42,326 nt of DNA from NCBI GenBank assembly GCA_018672475.1, contig JABHFS010000009.1:1-42326 (forward strand), read 5' to 3'. Shown piece after piece: positions 25,953 to 36,826 of this stretch. The DNA is from Gemmatimonadota bacterium. GTDB lineage: Bacteria > Latescibacterota > UBA2968 > UBA8231. Every line of letters begins with the position of its first letter. Within the stretch, counting starts at the first letter, position 1. The notes under the pieces were generated by a model. That model saw nothing but the letters and a program-made list of their open reading frames with translations, was not told the origin of the DNA and did no database searches. Made by a program: the position numbers and the translations under genes.

Positions 25953-27413
25953 TCAACGCCACTCATAGAGCGTCTTGCGCGCCAACTGATATTCATCAGA
26001 GCTCCGGTCAATCGCCGTCGCCCCACCCGAAGCCACTTCGATCAAACGCGCGCACACCGGCTCATACGCCGCCCGCGGCGCCACCGCCCCTTTGGCCACT
26101 AGAATCTTCTGCTGTTCAGGTTGAATCCCGGCGCAGGTGATCTGGTGGATGCTATTGGGGTAGGCGCGCTCGCTATTGACCAGCAATAGTCCCTTGTGCC
26201 CTTCGGCTCCGACTTCGATGACCGCCGTCGGTCCCTGACTAAAATAGCGCCCGCCGCCATGGCGGCGTTCGTGCTCCTCGTACGATCCGTCGTGCAACGT
26301 GCGCACCCGCCCGGAAACATCCAAGACTGGTCCGTGCATATCGTCCGTCTTACCGCCCACGTTGAGCGCTACCTGCCCCCCGATCCCCGCCGCGAAACAC
26401 GCCTGCGCGCTTTCCGCGTCCCAGATCGAAACGACCCAACCATCGGCGCCTTGCTTGAGCAACTGTTCCAGCACGAAGGTCGAATCGCCCGACGAACCAC
26501 CGCCGATATTATCGCCAAAATCGAGCAGACACACCGGCGCTTCCTCGCTCTCCATCGCCAAGCGCACCGCCTCGGCCGGATTGGGCACCACCGGCTTCAA
26601 TTGTTCGCGAATAGCCCACATCGCCTCACCTAGGCGCTCGGCTTCGCGTTGCGCCAATGCTTCATCGCCGTCCGCGATCACCACAATCGACGGCCCCATA
26701 TAGGGCACATCGGCGTACTGATACCCCCCGGCAACGCTGCATCCGAGAATGCCCTCCGCCGACTCCAAATCGATCGCCGCCTGCATCAGAGACTGCATCG
26801 GCGCCACGCTGGTATTGTGGAAATAAATATTGAAGAGCACTTCGGGTTTGACCAGCGCCATCTTGGGCTTGACCTCGCCGCGAATCTGCCGCGCCAAAAT
26901 CTCCGCCGCCTGCAAACCGCGCTCGGGCTGGTCGATATGCGGATTGGTCTTGTAGATGATCAGGATATCCGCCGCGTCGATCAATTGCTGCGGCACGTTG
27001 GCGTGGTAATCGTGGGTAATGGCGATCGGCAAATCGCCCATCGCCGCGCGCACCCGCCGCGCGACCTCTCCGTCGGCCTGCGGGAACCCCTCAGCGACCA
27101 TCGCCCCGTGCAAGGCCAACAATATCCCGTCGAGCTTGGGTGCGGCCTTGAGCTGCTCGATAATCTTACCGACAAAATGCTCGAAAGCCTCGGCCGTCAC
27201 TGGCCCGGCCGGAGTCGCCCCCGCGGCTAGGGTCGGATAGAGTTCAAAATCAAATTGCTCAGCCCCGGCGATATAACCGGCGATCTCGTGGAAAGTCTGT
27301 CGATAATAATCAATAAGCTCCGGGCCTTCATGAACCGAAAAATCACTCAATTCCGTCGGCTGCGAATAAAAGGAATTCGACTCGTGGATAATACCTGCTA
27401 CAGCGATACGCAT
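25953..27413 (-). CDS. M81 family (MlrC-like) metallohydrolase
   Basis: A 486-residue protein of the family named after the microcystin-degradation enzyme MlrC; most members have unknown natural substrates. The N-terminus RIAVAGIIHESNSF holds the HE-x-N-x-F zinc motif. LLALHGAMVAEG, ITHDYHANV and FGDNIGGGSSGDSTF are the other family signatures, including the Asp and His ligands. The C-terminal domain runs from about residue 380. GAGGAGA lies upstream of the ATG. It is divergent from selD with 58 bp between the starts. Given its neighbours it may hydrolyse an amide or cyclic compound during catabolism. Confidence 0.88.
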   Translation of the reverse strand: MRIAVAGIIHESNSFYSQPTELSDFSVHEGPELIDYYRQTFHEIAGYIAGAEQFDFELYPTLAAGATPAGPVTAEAFEHFVGKIIEQLKAAPKLDGILLALHGAMVAEGFPQADGEVARRVRAAMGDLPIAITHDYHANVPQQLIDAADILIIYKTNPHIDQPERGLQAAEILARQIRGEVKPKMALVKPEVLFNIYFHNTSVAPMQSLMQAAIDLESAEGILGCSVAGGYQYADVPYMGPSIVVIADGDEALAQREAERLGEAMWAIREQLKPVVPNPAEAVRLAMESEEAPVCLLDFGDNIGGGSSGDSTFVLEQLLKQGADGWVVSIWDAESAQACFAAGIGGQVALNVGGKTDDMHGPVLDVSGRVRTLHDGSYEEHERRHGGGRYFSQGPTAVIEVGAEGHKGLLLVNSERAYPNSIHQITCAGIQPEQQKILVAKGAVAPRAAYEPVCARLIEVASGGATAIDRSSDEYQLARKTLYEWR

Positions 27414-27471
27414 ATGATCTCTCCTCTATACATTGCCCTAAAACCTCACATCCTTAGATTTAACATATCCT

Positions 27472-28542
27472 ATGAACGAAACAAAAAAAGTATTTACTCA
27501 TAAAACGACAAAGCGCCTGACGCAGATGGTCGCATGCGGTGGCTGAGCCTCCAAATTGCGCCCCGATGAATTGGAGCGCGTTCTGGCAGGTCTGCCGGAG
27601 GCCCAAGACCCCAATCTGCTAGTCGGTTTCAACCTCGCCGACGACGCCGGCGTCTATCGCATCAGCGAGAGCCAGGCCCTGGTGCAGACCGTCGACTTCT
27701 TCACGCCCATCGTCGACGATCCGTATACCTTCGGGGCTATCGCCGCCGCCAATGCGCTCAGCGACGTATATGCCATGGGCGGCCAACCGCTCACCGCGCT
27801 CAATATCGCCGGTTTTCCCGCCGGCGAACTCGAGCCAGAGGTGCTCAACCAGATCCTTTTGGGCGGCCAGTCCAAGGTCGACGAGGCCGACTGCACCCTC
27901 GTCGGCGGCCACACCGTGCAAGACCCGGAGCTCAAATACGGTCTCGCCATCACCGGTATGATCCATCCTGATCGCATCTACACCAACGCCGGCGCCCGCC
28001 CCGGTGACCGCCTGATCTTAACAAAAAAACTGGGTACCGGCCTAATCGCCAACGCCTTCAAAGCCGATCAGCTGACCGAAACAGATCTGGCGGAAGCGGT
28101 CGAATCAATGACTACGCTAAACAAAGCCGCCGCTGAAGTCTTGCCCGATTTCGCGGTGCACGCTTGTACTGATGTCAGCGGTTTCGGCCTATTGGGGCAC
28201 GCCGCCGAAATGGCCGAAGGCAGCCAAGCGGGCCTGACCTTTCACGCAGCCCAAATCCCAACCTTGGCCCACAGTCTGGATCTCGCCGCCAAAGGCCTCG
28301 GCGGCGGCTCCCGCGACAACCAAATCTTTCTCGGGCCCAAGGTGACTATCGCCGATGGCGTCGACGACGCCCGCGCTAACCTGCTCTTCGACGCGCAAAC
28401 CTCCGGCGGCCTTTTGATCGCCGTCGCCGCCGATGACGCCGACACCCTACTCGAAAAACTCCAACAAAACGGCGTAGCTGCCGCCGCCCTGATAGGCGAA
28501 GTCACGCAAGACAATCCTGGCCGACTCCTCATTAAACCTTAG
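27472..28542 (+). CDS. selD: Selenide, water dikinase containing selenocysteine
   Basis: A 356-residue enzyme making selenophosphate from selenide and ATP, the selenium donor for Sec synthesis. The N-terminal frame MNETKKVFTHKT... leads to VACGG, then TGA at 27544-27546 (codon 25), then ASKLRPDEL. The UGA sits exactly at the catalytic position (equivalent to E. coli Cys17), three residues before the essential Lys28, so SelD is itself a selenoprotein. GFNLADDAGVY, VQTVDFFTPIVDDPYTFG, ANALSDVYAMGG and TDVSGFGLLGH are standard SelD motifs. A caller treating UGA as a stop would give a truncated protein starting near 27556. A well-placed SECIS hairpin follows. Confidence 0.96.
27558..27579 (+). 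promoter_or_regulatory. Bacterial SECIS element of selD
   Basis: GCGCCCC (27558-27564) pairs with GGAGCGC (27573-27579), seven pairs with one C-A mismatch, closing an 8-nt loop GATGAATT. The loop begins with G 18 nt after the UGA, as expected for SelB recognition. A competing stem CTCCAA (27550-27555) with TTGGAG (27571-27576) is also possible. Confidence 0.7.
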
Positions 28543-28547
28543 TTGGA

Positions 28548-28580
28548 AGCGGCGGCGGGAGTGGTCGCGCAGGATATTTT
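28548..28580 (+). repeat. Short dispersed repeat, copy A
   Basis: The stretch starting AGCGGCGG and ending in TATTTT resembles 42197-42226: both show AGCGGCGG, GTGG-x-CGCG and GG-x-TATTTT in the same order, with a 3-nt length difference. It lies just after the selD stop, between convergent genes, and holds no ORF. Confidence 0.4.
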
Positions 28581-28692
28581 TCAAGCCACAATCCCCGAAG
28601 CTCGCGCCCGCAAACTCGCAGCGTGAGACGCACCCCCTCAGCCACTATTTCTCCTTACTTACCAGCCGCGCAAGACACAGTCTTTCAGCACG

Positions 28693-29649
28693 CTATTTTT
28701 TCTGCTCCTTCATCACAGACTCAATCAACCCCCGCATATACCCCACCGCAAAAACCTTCCCCAACATCGTATACCCCGACGGATCTCCTTCATCTCCCGC
28801 GCCCTCTAAAAAAGGCGCGTGATCCGGCCGCATCACCCCCTCGTAGCCAATATCCCGATACGCCGCCATCGCCGTATGCATATCGGTCTTGCCATTGTCG
28901 TGGAAAGTCTCCCTGAAATTCGGCACCGTCCCTGCCACGTCGCGAAAGTGCACAAAGTGGATTTTGTCGCCGAAGTGCCGGATCGTCTCGGGAATATCCG
29001 TACCCATCTCCGAAAAACACCCCTGACAGAACGTGATACCATTGCAGGGGCTTTCGACCACTTGCAACAAGCGGTCGAAATTTTCGACAGTGCGCATAAT
29101 ACGCGCCTGGCCCCTAAGCGAGACCGGCGGATCGTCCGGGTGCATCGCCAGCTTAACCCCGGCACTCTCTGCTGCGGGTACCACGCGTTTGAGAAAATAT
29201 TCGAGATGCTCCCACATCCGTTCGTCATCGGCAATCGCCCCCTCCACCGGCGGCGCATCCGCGATCTGCTCGGCGTCAAAACTGCTTACCCAAGCCCCAC
29301 CGCGATCGCGCGTCGTCATCGAGGTACGCACCACGCCCAGCCCCGGCGTCCACCACATAAAGTTGTAACAAAGCGTGGAAATGCCAGCAGCCCCCATCTT
29401 ATCGAGACCCCGTTTGAACGCCTCAATCTCGGCATCGCGCCCTGCGGTGCCCATCACTGCCTCGTTCATCGGAACCAGTCCTTCTAGCACATTGAGCTCT
29501 AAGCCCATGTCCCCCACCCGGCTTTTGAGCAAAGCCAGATCGGCGTAGTCACCGGCGGGCATGTGGGTCACCACCTCCGTGGCACCCAATTGCGCCGCCA
29601 AACGCATATTTTCATCCGTAAATGGTTGTAAAATAAGTCCTATCCTCAT
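28693..29649 (-). CDS. uxuA: Mannonate dehydratase (UxuA family)
   Basis: A 318-residue TIM-barrel enzyme that dehydrates D-mannonate to 2-keto-3-deoxygluconate in hexuronate breakdown. Metal-site and signature stretches are present: KLAMHPDDPP, GITFCQGCFSEMG, IHFVHFRDV and the C-terminal MRPDHAPFLEG. It is shorter than E. coli UxuA (394) but keeps the conserved core. The ATG at 29649 has GAGGA upstream. No uronate isomerase, KDG kinase or aldolase is adjacent, so it may act in a scattered pathway or on a related sugar acid. It is convergent with selD. Confidence 0.88.
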   Translation of the reverse strand: MRIGLILQPFTDENMRLAAQLGATEVVTHMPAGDYADLALLKSRVGDMGLELNVLEGLVPMNEAVMGTAGRDAEIEAFKRGLDKMGAAGISTLCYNFMWWTPGLGVVRTSMTTRDRGGAWVSSFDAEQIADAPPVEGAIADDERMWEHLEYFLKRVVPAAESAGVKLAMHPDDPPVSLRGQARIMRTVENFDRLLQVVESPCNGITFCQGCFSEMGTDIPETIRHFGDKIHFVHFRDVAGTVPNFRETFHDNGKTDMHTAMAAYRDIGYEGVMRPDHAPFLEGAGDEGDPSGYTMLGKVFAVGYMRGLIESVMKEQKK

Positions 29650-29774
29650 CTTTTCGTCCTCGAGCTAAAGGTGCATTAAATCCCAGCCCGGCTCAAAATA
29701 GGCAGGTGACCAGCGTGCTGCAAGGCGCTCAAATCTGGCTCATCTACATAAAACGCATATCGCAATTGGTATTA

Positions 29775-29816
29775 TTAAGAATCATTCTTGACAAGGAATC
29801 GGCAAGCCGATATCCT
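29775..29816 (+). promoter_or_regulatory. Promoter with overlapping PerR/Fur-type operator
   Basis: TTGACA (29788-29793), a 17-bp spacer and TATCCT (29811-29816). The palindrome TTAAGAATCATTCTTGA (29775-29791; perfect 13-bp core AAGAAT-C-ATTCTT) overlaps the -35 box. Its size and AT-rich symmetry fit a Fur-family operator. This suggests autoregulation of the downstream perR-katG unit. Confidence 0.75.
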
Positions 29817-29852
29817 CTATTGCCAAATCGGATGATAGAGAAATCTTGCATT

Positions 29853-30308
29853 ATGATGACACAGACCGTTGAAACCCGCTTGCGCAACGCCGGCTATCGC
29901 GTGACCAAACAACGCACCGCGGTTTACCAGTATTTGCTGTCGACAGACGCGCACCCTACCGCCGAGACGATCCACCTCTCGGTCCGCCACCGGCTACCCA
30001 ATATAAGCCTGGCGACCATCTACAAGGCGGTCGACTCGCTCGTCGACGTCGGGCTGGTCAACCGCATCCAGCGCGGGGCCTCCTCGGCCCGCTACGACGC
30101 CGCCGTCAAAGACCACGCGCATTGCCGCTGCATCGGCTGCGACGGCGTCTGGGATGCCCCCCACGACGCCATGCCGCAAGGGACGCCGAAGGCTTTCGAA
30201 GTCGTGCATGTCAATGTCGAATTCGTCGGCTACTGCGCCGACTGCCGCCGCCAAAAACTCCGGCTGGCGCCGCTCAACGCAACTATAAAATATAGCAGTT
30301 TACCTTAA
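29853..30308 (+). CDS. perR: Fur-family regulator, PerR-like
   Basis: A 151-residue winged-helix regulator. The DNA-binding part includes GYRVTKQRTAVYQYL, HPTAETIH and ISLATIYKAVDSLVDVGLV. ARYDAAVKDHAHCRCIGC holds the metal ligands; the Asp in RYD corresponds to PerR Asp85 (Fur usually has Glu), favouring a peroxide sensor whose His residues are oxidised by H2O2. Two CxxC pairs (CIGC, CADC) form the structural zinc site. Two ATGs (29853, 29856) are possible and the ribosome site is weak. An operator-overlapped promoter precedes it, and katG follows 35 bp downstream. Confidence 0.85.
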   Translation: MMTQTVETRLRNAGYRVTKQRTAVYQYLLSTDAHPTAETIHLSVRHRLPNISLATIYKAVDSLVDVGLVNRIQRGASSARYDAAVKDHAHCRCIGCDGVWDAPHDAMPQGTPKAFEVVHVNVEFVGYCADCRRQKLRLAPLNATIKYSSLP

Positions 30309-30328
30309 TTCACTACATCACTTACTAA

Positions 30329-32530
<2,202 letters not shown>

Positions 32531-32564
32531 TATCGGCGGTCAGATCTGAGCTTCAAGCACCAAC

Positions 32565-32606
32565 AAAAAGCCGGCCGTCGCCCACCCAGGCGATGGCCGG
32601 CTTTTC
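32565..32606 (+). terminator. Intrinsic terminator after katG
   Basis: AAAAGCCGGCC (32566-32576) pairs with GGCCGGCTTTT (32595-32605), and an inner stem GTCGCC/GGCGAT extends it around a 6-nt loop. The T run follows directly. It lies 35 bp after the katG stop. Confidence 0.9.
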
Positions 32607-32682
32607 TATTTACCAGTGGCGCTCTTCGGGCAAGAAGTGCAAATTACTCCAGTCTGCCCACCACCCAATCCAACAAGAACCT

Positions 32683-33774
32683 ATGGCCAAACCCACCCGC
32701 ATCCTCTTCCTCGCCCGCCGCTACCCGCCCCATATCGGCGGCATCGAGACCCACTGCTACGAGCTGCACACTCGACTCGAAAACCAGGCCCAGGTTCGCC
32801 TCCTCGCCAACGGGCACCGATCGCTTATACATCTGGCCTGGTTTATCCCCTATTGCTTCTGGGTCGCCTTCTGGGCGGTGCTTTTCCGCCGTGTCGATGC
32901 CGTCTACTTCGCCGACGGGGTCGCCGGGTCTGTCGCCCCCCTACTGCGCCCGCTCGGCCCGGCGCGCTTTATCCTCACCGTCTACGGCCTGGAGATGACC
33001 TATAAGAATCCGATCGCCCGCGCGCTGATGCACGCCGGCGCCCGCGCCTGCGAAAAGGTCGTCGTCATCAGCCAGAACAGCCGCCAAATCGTCGCCGACG
33101 CCGGCGTGCCCGAAACTAAAATCGAAACGATTTACCTCGGCGTCGAACCGCGCGTATTAAGCGAAGATGAACGAGCTCCAGTACAAGCGCGCTTCGAAGA
33201 AAAACACGGACTGCGCTTCGGGCAGGACCGCGTTCTGCTGTTCTTCGGCCGCCAGGTCCGGCGCAAGGGTATGGTCGAATTCCTCGAAAAAGGCATGCCT
33301 CTTTTAGATGAGGATATCCACCTCTTTATTGGCGGCGGCCGAAATCGTGAAACCGACCGCATCGCGACGCGACGCCGCGAGTTGGGCCTAGAAGACCGCG
33401 TCACCCTGCTCGGCCCCATACCCGACGACGAATTGGCCATGCTGCGCGCCTGTTGCAATCTCTTTCTGATGCCCAATATCCGCGTGCCCGGCGATGTCGA
33501 GGGCTTCGGCCAGACTCAGCTCGAATGCATGTACGCCGGCACACCCGTCGTCGCCTTCGCCGTCGACGCGCTGCCCGAAAGCGTGCGCGAAGGCGGTTAC
33601 CTGATCGAGCCAGAGGACTACTCCGCTTTCGCCGACCAGATCCACAACTTCCTTGCCATGAGCCCCAAACAGCAAGCCGAGGAAGGTCGCCGCAGCCGCG
33701 CCTATATCGAGCGCGAATACACCTGGCAGCAGACCGCCGCGCAGTATATGGATCTCTTTACCGGAAGGACCTGA
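32683..33774 (+). CDS. Family 4 glycosyltransferase
   Basis: A 363-residue GT-B glycosyltransferase. The N-terminal TRILFLARRYPPHIGGIETHC has the GT4 glycine loop near residue 17. VLLFFGRQVRRKGMVEFLEKG and the E-x7-E-like stretch VEGFGQTQLECMYAGTPVVAF form the donor site. A hydrophobic segment at about 50-65 (LIHLAWFIPYCFWVAF) probably contacts the membrane. ATG 32683 is chosen as the first codon giving the conserved strand; the frame continues upstream into katG without coding likeness. No strong ribosome site is seen. It is 73 bp beyond the terminator and starts the next plus-strand gene group; the substrate is unknown. Confidence 0.88.
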   Translation: MAKPTRILFLARRYPPHIGGIETHCYELHTRLENQAQVRLLANGHRSLIHLAWFIPYCFWVAFWAVLFRRVDAVYFADGVAGSVAPLLRPLGPARFILTVYGLEMTYKNPIARALMHAGARACEKVVVISQNSRQIVADAGVPETKIETIYLGVEPRVLSEDERAPVQARFEEKHGLRFGQDRVLLFFGRQVRRKGMVEFLEKGMPLLDEDIHLFIGGGRNRETDRIATRRRELGLEDRVTLLGPIPDDELAMLRACCNLFLMPNIRVPGDVEGFGQTQLECMYAGTPVVAFAVDALPESVREGGYLIEPEDYSAFADQIHNFLAMSPKQQAEEGRRSRAYIEREYTWQQTAAQYMDLFTGRT

Positions 33775-33778
33775 GCCC

Positions 33779-34828
33779 ATGCACTTCACTGAACTCGACA
33801 CCCCCGCCCTTTGCGTCGATCTCGACGTGCTGGAAAAGAATATCGACGATCTGCAAAGCGCCTGTAACCAGCTCGAAATCCCCCTCCGCGTGCACACCAA
33901 AACCCACAAGACACCCGCTATCGCCCGCAAGCAGGTTGCCGCCGGCGCCATCGGTATTGTCAGTCAGAAACTCGGCGAGGCCGAAGCGATGGCCGCCGGG
34001 GGCATCGAAGATATTCTGATCCCGTACAATATCGTTGGCCAGGCCAAGCTCGCGCGCCTGACCCATCTGATCCAAAGCGGCCAGAGTACCATCACTGTCG
34101 CCGCCGATTCCTCCGCCACCGTCACCGGCTTGTCGCAAGCCGCCACCGAGGCCGGCTGTAACATCCGCGTCATCGTCGAAATGGATACCGGCGGTGGTCG
34201 CGTCGGCACACAATCGCCCACAGACACGCTCGCCTTGGCGCAGGAAATAGATCGCTTGCCGGGACTGGAGTTCACCGGCGTCATGACCTATCCCAGCAGC
34301 GAACTGGCACGCCCCTACCTCGACGAAGTCCGCGCCCTAGCCCAACAAGCCGGCCTGCCCCTGCACATGATCAGCGGCGGCGGCACCGGCTCCGAAAAAA
34401 TATCCAAATCGCTAGGCTGCACCGAGACGCGCATAGGCTCCTACGCCTACGAAGGCATGACCCGCGTGGGCAAACGCGAAGACCTCGACCCCAGCCGCTG
34501 CCCCTTGCGCATGCTCGTCACCGTCGTCAGCGTCTCGAAACCCGGCCAGACCATCGTCGATGCCGGTATGAAAGCCTTCACCAGCTACCCGCCCATGCCG
34601 CACGGCTATTGCCTCGAACATCCGGAGGTCTTTTTCAAAGGCATGTCGGTCGAACACGGCCACCTGGACATTACGGCCTCCGAGCACAAATTCACCGTCG
34701 GCGAAACCCTCTGCTTCATCCCCTTGCACGGCGGCATGACCACCAACCTGCACGACCGCCTCTTCGCCATCCGCAACGGCGAGGTCGTCGAAGAATGGGA
34801 AGTCGCGGGCCGGGGTCGCGCACAATAA
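33779..34828 (+). CDS. D-threonine aldolase / D-serine dehydratase-like PLP enzyme
   Basis: A 349-residue fold-type III PLP enzyme (alanine-racemase-like N-terminal barrel plus a C-terminal beta domain). LDTPALCVDLDVLEKNI and RVHTKTHKTP are the start and PLP-lysine motifs (Lys near 42-45). VEMDTGGGRVG and ISGGGTGS bind the cofactor phosphate. In this family the C-terminal domain carries a metal-binding P-x-H-x-C motif; here it reads PLHGGMTTNLHD, with Gly instead of Cys, so metal binding and specificity may differ. It starts 4 bp after the GT4 gene. Likely reactions are cleavage of D-3-hydroxyamino acids or D-serine deamination. Confidence 0.8.
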   Translation: MHFTELDTPALCVDLDVLEKNIDDLQSACNQLEIPLRVHTKTHKTPAIARKQVAAGAIGIVSQKLGEAEAMAAGGIEDILIPYNIVGQAKLARLTHLIQSGQSTITVAADSSATVTGLSQAATEAGCNIRVIVEMDTGGGRVGTQSPTDTLALAQEIDRLPGLEFTGVMTYPSSELARPYLDEVRALAQQAGLPLHMISGGGTGSEKISKSLGCTETRIGSYAYEGMTRVGKREDLDPSRCPLRMLVTVVSVSKPGQTIVDAGMKAFTSYPPMPHGYCLEHPEVFFKGMSVEHGHLDITASEHKFTVGETLCFIPLHGGMTTNLHDRLFAIRNGEVVEEWEVAGRGRAQ

Positions 34829-34881
34829 ATTTTCATCCGATATTATTTACATACGACACCTTACAACACAGGAAAAAGACC

Positions 34882-35757
34882 ATGGATATCCAACCCCAAC
34901 CACAAGTATTCGACGTCGACGAGACCAACTTCGAAGAACTCGTCATCAAAGGCTCCAGCGAACGCGTCATCGTCGTCGATTTCTGGGCCCCCTGGTGCGG
35001 GCCCTGTAAAACCCTCGGCCCCGTGCTCGAAGAAGTCGTCAGCGAACTTGGCCCCGGCATCGCCCTAGCCAAGATCAACGTCGACGACAATCAACAACTC
35101 GCCGCGGCCTTCAAGGTCCAGGGCATCCCGGCGGTCAAGATCGTCAAAGACGGCCAATTGGCGCAGGAATTCACCGGCGCCTTGCCCAAAGACCAGATCG
35201 ACGCCATTCTCCGGCCGCTAGTCGGCGACGCCCCGGTGCCCGAAGCCGAAGCCGCCGCCTACCAGGCCGAAGACCTCGCCGCCTCGGGCGACTTGGCCGG
35301 CGCCGCCCGCCAGTATGAAAAAGTGCTCGAAGATACGCCCAACGACGGCGCCGCTCTACTCGGCCTGGCCAAACTCCACCTGATGCAGGGCAATGCCGAG
35401 ACGGTGCAAGAGTTGGTCAATCTCATCGAACAGGTCGCGCCCGAATACCAGCAGGCGCAAGCGCTATTATCCCAGATCGAGTTCGCGCAAAAATGCCATC
35501 AGGCAGGCGGCCGCGCCGCCTGCGCGCAACAGATGCTCGCCGAGCCCGCCGACCAGGAAGTCCGCTATAATTTCGCCTGCTGCGCCGCAATCGAAAACGA
35601 CTACGAGACCGCCCTGCAGGAATGGTTGCAGATTATCGAGAAAAAACCGAACCACGAAAAATCCAAAGAAGCGATGGTCGCCGTCTTCCATCTTCTAGGC
35701 CGTGAGGACGAGTTGGTCACCAGCTATCAGCGCAAGCTCTACCAGGCGCTGCACTAG
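34882..35757 (+). CDS. Thioredoxin-TPR protein (CnoX/YbbN-like)
   Basis: A 291-residue cytoplasmic protein: a thioredoxin domain (about 1-115) with an intact WCGPC active site (C39, C42), then TPR-like helices (about 125-290). This architecture is that of CnoX (YbbN), a chaperedoxin that holds unfolding proteins during oxidative stress; E. coli CnoX has lost the second-shell motif, whereas this one should still be redox active. The C-terminal half contains extra cysteines (FAQKCHQAGGRAACAQ and FACCAAIE). AGGA lies upstream of ATG 34882; the frame remains open earlier but overlaps the previous gene. The following gene starts 13 bp later. Confidence 0.9.
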   Translation: MDIQPQPQVFDVDETNFEELVIKGSSERVIVVDFWAPWCGPCKTLGPVLEEVVSELGPGIALAKINVDDNQQLAAAFKVQGIPAVKIVKDGQLAQEFTGALPKDQIDAILRPLVGDAPVPEAEAAAYQAEDLAASGDLAGAARQYEKVLEDTPNDGAALLGLAKLHLMQGNAETVQELVNLIEQVAPEYQQAQALLSQIEFAQKCHQAGGRAACAQQMLAEPADQEVRYNFACCAAIENDYETALQEWLQIIEKKPNHEKSKEAMVAVFHLLGREDELVTSYQRKLYQALH

Positions 35758-35770
35758 GAGTTAACCCACC

Positions 35771-36826
35771 ATGAAGATCACCCAGCTCGAACGCGTCGTC
35801 TGCTGCGTACCCTTCCTGCCAGGCATCCTGCCCGAAGGCGAATACGACGAGCCGGCGCCCGGCTACCCCACCTCGCTGTCCGAGCGCCGCCAGGACATCA
35901 TGCGGATCCGCACCGACGCCGGCCTGACCGGTATCGGTATGAGCGGCCCTTATTTTTACGATCGCGAAGAGACCCCGCCCGATCTCATTGGCCAAGATCT
36001 GCAATCCTTCGAACCACGAACCTTGGGCGGCGGCGGTTGGCAAATCGCCCTATTGGACCTGATCGGCAAGGCGATAGACTGGCCCCTGTGCCGCATCTTC
36101 GGCGGCCGGCTACAAGACAAAGTATTGGTGGATTATTGGATTTCGCGCATGAGCGCCGAGGATACGGCGGCAGCGGCCAAACGCGCCAAAGCACTGGGGT
36201 TTCACGGGATCAAGATGAAGTGCAGATGGGAAGACGCCAATATGGAGGACCGAGTGCGCGCCGCGCTGGAAATAGCACCCGATATGAGGATCATTCTCGA
36301 TCCCAACGAGCGCTTCTACAATCTCGAGAACTCGCTTGATCTAGCCCGCCGCCTTGACGGGCTCGACGTGGTCTTCGAAGATCCCTTCCCCAAAACCGAC
36401 CTAAACGAATACCGCCGCCTCAAAGGTGCAACCAGTGTGCTCGTCGCCCCACACTTCCAAAACGTGCGCCAAATAGTTGACGCGGTGCACCTCGAGGCCG
36501 TCGACGCCTTTAACATCGCGCCTTCAGACTGGAATTTCCTCGATATGGCGCGCGTCGCGGCAAGCGCCGACATCCCCGTCTGGCAAGCCTCCAATGTTGA
36601 CCTCGGCATCTTCGACGCCTTCCGCCTGCACGCCTCGGCCGCCGTGGGCAACTGCACCTTCGGCTCCGATCTCTGCGGCAATTTCGTGCACGAGCACAGT
36701 TTGCTCAGTGAGCCACTAGTCAAAGACGGCTATGCCATCGTGCCCGAAGGGCCCGGCCTAGGCGTCGAGTTGGATGAAGAGGCCGTCGCACGTTATACGC
36801 TCTCTTCAGAGCAATGGTCTAGCTAA
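35771..36826 (+). CDS. Enolase-superfamily protein (mandelate racemase/muconate lactonizing type)
   Basis: A 351-residue protein with the MR/MLE capping domain (about 1-120) and barrel. The second-strand KxK (K148, K150 in GIKMKCR) is present, and D177 (ILDPNE) and E203 (FEDPF) are the first two metal ligands. The third ligand, normally Glu or Asp, is replaced: the strand reads VLVAPHFQN with His228. The sixth-strand Lys is also absent (FNIAPSDW). It therefore belongs to a divergent subgroup whose reaction is unclear; sugar-acid dehydration or racemisation are the family's usual roles. AGGAG precedes the ATG. Its 3' end overlaps the convergent dioxygenase gene by 8 bp. Confidence 0.82.
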   Translation: MKITQLERVVCCVPFLPGILPEGEYDEPAPGYPTSLSERRQDIMRIRTDAGLTGIGMSGPYFYDREETPPDLIGQDLQSFEPRTLGGGGWQIALLDLIGKAIDWPLCRIFGGRLQDKVLVDYWISRMSAEDTAAAAKRAKALGFHGIKMKCRWEDANMEDRVRAALEIAPDMRIILDPNERFYNLENSLDLARRLDGLDVVFEDPFPKTDLNEYRRLKGATSVLVAPHFQNVRQIVDAVHLEAVDAFNIAPSDWNFLDMARVAASADIPVWQASNVDLGIFDAFRLHASAAVGNCTFGSDLCGNFVHEHSLLSEPLVKDGYAIVPEGPGLGVELDEEAVARYTLSSEQWSS

